Positions 6,607 through 8,907 of a DNA stretch of 8,907 nucleotides are shown one piece after another. Under the pieces are notes generated by a model. The model worked only from the letters and a program-made list of their open reading frames with translations, searched no databases and had not been told where the DNA came from. Numbering within the stretch: position 1 is the stretch's first letter; every line of letters begins with the position of its first letter. The position numbers and the translations under genes were made by a program. This DNA is from a bacterium (lineage in GTDB: Bacteria; Margulisbacteria; Marinamargulisbacteria; UBA6595), in contig JAQCBC010000023.1 in the NCBI GenBank assembly GCA_027621615.1, positions 1 to 8,907 on the forward strand, in the 5' to 3' direction.

Positions 6607-8907
6607 AAGACATCCTGAACGATTAGGGCCAAAGCATCTGAATGCTCAAGGCGCACCCCACCCGCTTGTGCCATATCGGGGCGACCACCCCCTTTGCCAC
6701 CAAATTGCTGAATAATCGCTTGCAAAATTGCCAAAGCAGCACCGGATGCTTTGCATGATTTTCCCTGCTTAACTACCACTTGGTTGGGGGTATTTGTACT
6801 GCATACAATGGCAATGCCTGTAGCATGCTGATTACTAAGTGTATCGCTGGTCCATTTTAATGTTTTCATATCACCCGAAACAGTGACAATCGCAACGGGA
6901 ATGCCTTGAATAATTTCGGGTTCCACTTGGCATGCAGTAGCCGCTTCAGCTTGTGCATCTTTCGCGACTTGCTTTCGGTGCTCGTTGGCGAGCTGAGTGA
7001 TATGATCCAACTGACGCTCGAGCATGCAATACTCCCACTGCAGCCAATCGGCTGGATCCTTGGGAACGGGTTGCCCATCCAGGACGGGCAATGCAGGCAC
7101 TGCATGCTTGAATCGATCCCATTGCCGATAAATCCCATCAATCAACCGCTGTTTTTTCTGGATATTATACGCCACACATGCGGCATCACCGACAATCGCT
7201 TCAATGCGTCGAACACCCGCCGAAATACCCGATTCTGACACCCATTCGATACGCTCCAGCAAACCCGTATGGGTCACATGATGCCCCCCACACAATTCAC
7301 TGGATTCATTGGCAATGCGAATCACCCGAACGTTGTCGGGATACTGTTGGCCAAACAACGCCATAGCACCCATGGCTTTTGCATCGTCTAAGGGCATATA
7401 CAAGACCTCTACAGGCACATCGGCATCAATCACCCGTTGAATATCGGCCAACACCGTGACTTTATCGTCAGCGGTGAGGGCTTGGAAATGGGTGAAATCA
7501 AACCGCAACCGGTCCGTCGATACCAGCGAACCCGCCTGTGCCACATGATCCCCCACAATGCGTTGCAAACTGGCTTGAAGCAAGTGCGTAGCGGTATGAT
7601 GCCGAGCCAATGCCAATCGCTCAGCGTCTGTTTGTGGCAACGCCAATTCACCGCCCCGCCCCCCATCGGGATGGGTGCAGTAAATAACCGTATCCGTCTG
7701 AATCCGTTGTTCATGCGTGGAATCAAACTCGGTGATGGCCTGAGTCTGTTTTCGATTGGCACGCGCACGTTTCTGCTGCGATTCTTTCTCAGCATAAAAC
7801 CCGGCTTCATCAACCGCAATGCCCCGTTCTGCAGCCAATGACTGCGTTAAATCCAACGGAAAACCGTACGTGTCATACAACTTAAATGCATCTGAACCCG
7901 ACAATACGGTTGTATTCGCCGTTGTAGTCTCAAAAATAGCCAGGCCAGTCTCTAAGGTTTTGATAAACGACTGCTCTTCTTGATGAATCACGTGTTCCAT
8001 TAAGGTCTGTTTTTCTACCATATGTGGATAGCGATCCCGCCAAGACTCAACAACAGCAGGAACCAAGGTGTGCACTATGGGGGTTGTGCACCCCGCTTGT
8101 CGGGCATACCGCATGGCCCGTCGTAACAATCGCCGCAATACATAGCCACGCCCATCATTGCTAGGCAATACCCCATCAGCAATACCCAAGCATAGCGTAC
8201 GAACATGGTCCGCAATCACTCGCTTTGCAACGGCATGACTGGGATCGATATGCGTATCAATCGTTGCATTAATTGTCGAAAATCCATCGGTGTCATAGAC
8301 ATACAACTGCTGTTGCATGTATGCGGCGAGTCGCTCCAAACCCGCACCGGTATCAACCGATAAGTGCAACAACGGCTGTAAGGTGCCATCGGGCAATCGG
8401 TTGGATTGAATAAAGACCAAATTCCACAATTCAATATAACGGGCACAGCACCCATTGACTTCACAAACATGGGGCTCATCGTGCTTATCGCAAGCCTCAG
8501 GGCCACGATCAATGTGCAACTCTGAACACGGTCCACATGGCCCGGTTTCTCCCATTTCCCAAAAATTATCTTTTTTACCAAACCGTACAATATGCGTGGG
8601 TGCAATATCCGTCTGAGTTTGCCATAACGATTCACTCTCGTCATCGGTTTCATACACGGTAGCGTAAAGCTTTTCTTTTGGCAGCTTTAATTCCTGAGTC
8701 AGCCATTCCCAAGCCCACACAATGGCTTCTTTTTTTCCGTAATCCCCAAAAGACCAGTTTCCCAGCATTTCAAACGATGTTAAATGATACCCATCATGCC
8801 CCACTGTTTCCAAGTCATTGTGCTTACCCGAAACTCGAATACACGGCTGACTATTCACCGCACGGGTGTACTCTCTGGATCCTGTTCCTAAAAAGACATC
8901 TTTGAAT
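6588..8907 (-). CDS. alaS: Alanyl-tRNA synthetase AlaS, 5' end cut by the window edge; barrel part of editing region reduced
   Basis: It charges tRNA-Ala with alanine and clears mischarged Ser/Gly. 772 residues are visible; the frame enters at 8906 with FKDVFLGTGSREYTRA. Compared with E. coli (from memory) about 46 N-terminal residues are missing. The GTG at 8858 is internal, because conserved sequence continues upstream of it. The class II catalytic region shows SGKHNDLE at 26-33, SFEMLGNWSFGDY at 44-56, GPCGPCSE at 122-129, ELWNLVF at 159-165 and VDTGAGLERL at 184-193. Between GPCGPC and ELWNLVF lies a Cys-rich insertion (Cys139, 148, 153, 154). After DTYGFPLDLT (345-354) the chain reaches the editing motif HTATH (437-441) about 80 residues sooner than in E. 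coli, and no FYAESGGQ-like motif is seen. CGGHH (539-543) supplies the second half of the editing metal site. A linker leads to the C-Ala domain (about 667-772) with GGKGGGRPDMAQAGG at 736-750. The last 19 bases overlap ruvX. Confidence 0.97.
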   Translation of the reverse strand, partial: FKDVFLGTGSREYTRAVNSQPCIRVSGKHNDLETVGHDGYHLTSFEMLGNWSFGDYGKKEAIVWAWEWLTQELKLPKEKLYATVYETDDESESLWQTQTDIAPTHIVRFGKKDNFWEMGETGPCGPCSELHIDRGPEACDKHDEPHVCEVNGCCARYIELWNLVFIQSNRLPDGTLQPLLHLSVDTGAGLERLAAYMQQQLYVYDTDGFSTINATIDTHIDPSHAVAKRVIADHVRTLCLGIADGVLPSNDGRGYVLRRLLRRAMRYARQAGCTTPIVHTLVPAVVESWRDRYPHMVEKQTLMEHVIHQEEQSFIKTLETGLAIFETTTANTTVLSGSDAFKLYDTYGFPLDLTQSLAAERGIAVDEAGFYAEKESQQKRARANRKQTQAITEFDSTHEQRIQTDTVIYCTHPDGGRGGELALPQTDAERLALARHHTATHLLQASLQRIVGDHVAQAGSLVSTDRLRFDFTHFQALTADDKVTVLADIQRVIDADVPVEVLYMPLDDAKAMGAMALFGQQYPDNVRVIRIANESSELCGGHHVTHTGLLERIEWVSESGISAGVRRIEAIVGDAACVAYNIQKKQRLIDGIYRQWDRFKHAVPALPVLDGQPVPKDPADWLQWEYCMLERQLDHITQLANEHRKQVAKDAQAEAATACQVEPEIIQGIPVAIVTVSGDMKTLKWTSDTLSNQHATGIAIVCSTNTPNQVVVKQGKSCKASGAALAILQAIIQQFGGKGGGRPDMAQAGGVRLEHSDALALIVQDVLCAILD
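6613..6617 (-). promoter_or_regulatory. Ribosome-binding site deciding the ruvX GTG start
   Basis: On the coding strand CAGGA is followed by six bases and then GTG. It lies inside the alaS 3' end. No ATG in the ruvX frame lies close by, and the conserved protein begins right after this GTG, so the site fixes a non-ATG start. Confidence 0.7.

Larger units (their letters stand above)
1..8907 (-). other. Continuous single-strand operon segment alaS-ruvX-purM-purN-purH-slt-nspC
   Basis: Seven genes lie on one strand with junctions of 19, 4, 13 and 4 overlapping bases, a 2-base gap, then a 17-base overlap. No intergenic space exists for an internal promoter or intrinsic terminator, though promoters inside genes cannot be excluded. 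The tight joints imply one transcript and largely coupled translation. Both ends run out of the window, so the true first and last genes, the promoter and any purine control element are unseen. Confidence 0.8.

Noticed and set aside
7584..7740. A frameshift or pseudogene explanation for the short AlaS
   Set aside because: The frame is continuous and conserved motifs on both sides are in the same frame, so an in-frame loss fits better. A base-level assembly deletion of a multiple of three cannot be fully excluded.
8856..8858. GTG as the start of alaS
   Set aside because: Conserved AlaS sequence (FKDVFLGTGSREYTRA) continues in frame upstream to the window edge, so this GTG codes for an internal Val.
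1..8907. Riboswitch, CRISPR array, insertion sequence, tRNA or defence system
   Set aside because: Coding sequence fills the window. I saw no regularly spaced repeats, inverted-repeat ends, transposase motifs or cloverleaf, and every gene belongs to a known housekeeping family.

Overview
The window is a dense block of housekeeping genes, all on the minus strand. Read in the direction of transcription (right to left) the order is alaS (5' end missing), ruvX/yqgF, purM, purN, purH, a Slt70-like lytic transglycosylase gene, and nspC (3' end missing). Consecutive genes overlap by 19, 4, 13 and 4 bases, are separated by 2 bases (purH to slt), and then overlap by 17 bases (slt to nspC). Only two bases (3089-3090) lie outside a coding region. 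No promoter, terminator, tRNA, rRNA, mobile element or CRISPR array is visible, and there is no space between genes for one. The layout is best read as an internal piece of one long, translationally coupled operon.

Organism. The DNA looks slightly AT-rich by eye. The genes point to a bacterium with a peptidoglycan wall, and the exported TPR/SLT transglycosylase suggests a diderm. I cannot name the phylum. NspC most resembles, from memory, the type found in Campylobacterota (HALCE and KNTTFNG motifs). AlaS has the NWSFGDY and VNG-CxARYIELWNLVF motifs that I associate with spirochaetes, Bacteroidetes-like groups and candidate phyla. This mixture, plus several family-atypical details, suggests a poorly sampled lineage, but that is inference.

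Region by region. 8907-6588: alanyl-tRNA synthetase with a Cys-rich insertion near the active site, both editing metal-site motifs and a C-Ala domain, but with about 80 residues missing just before the editing core. 6606-6184: RuvX, a small RNase H-fold protein that starts with GTG. 6187-3091: purM, purN and purH, which supply the AIR synthetase, GAR formyltransferase and final two steps of purine synthesis. PurM is short at its C-terminus. 3088-1040: exported lytic transglycosylase with an alpha-helical TPR-like region and a C-terminal SLT domain. 1056-1: carboxynorspermidine decarboxylase, the last step of spermidine/norspermidine synthesis by the carboxy(nor)spermidine route.

How the genes fit together. 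The three pur genes form a true pathway cluster. The others (translation, rRNA/DNA processing, wall turnover, polyamine synthesis) share only a growth-related theme, so co-expression rather than one biochemical system is the likely reason they are joined. I see no convincing undescribed system. The points most worth a second look are the reduced AlaS, the shortened PurM, the altered RuvX motif and the slt-nspC coupling.
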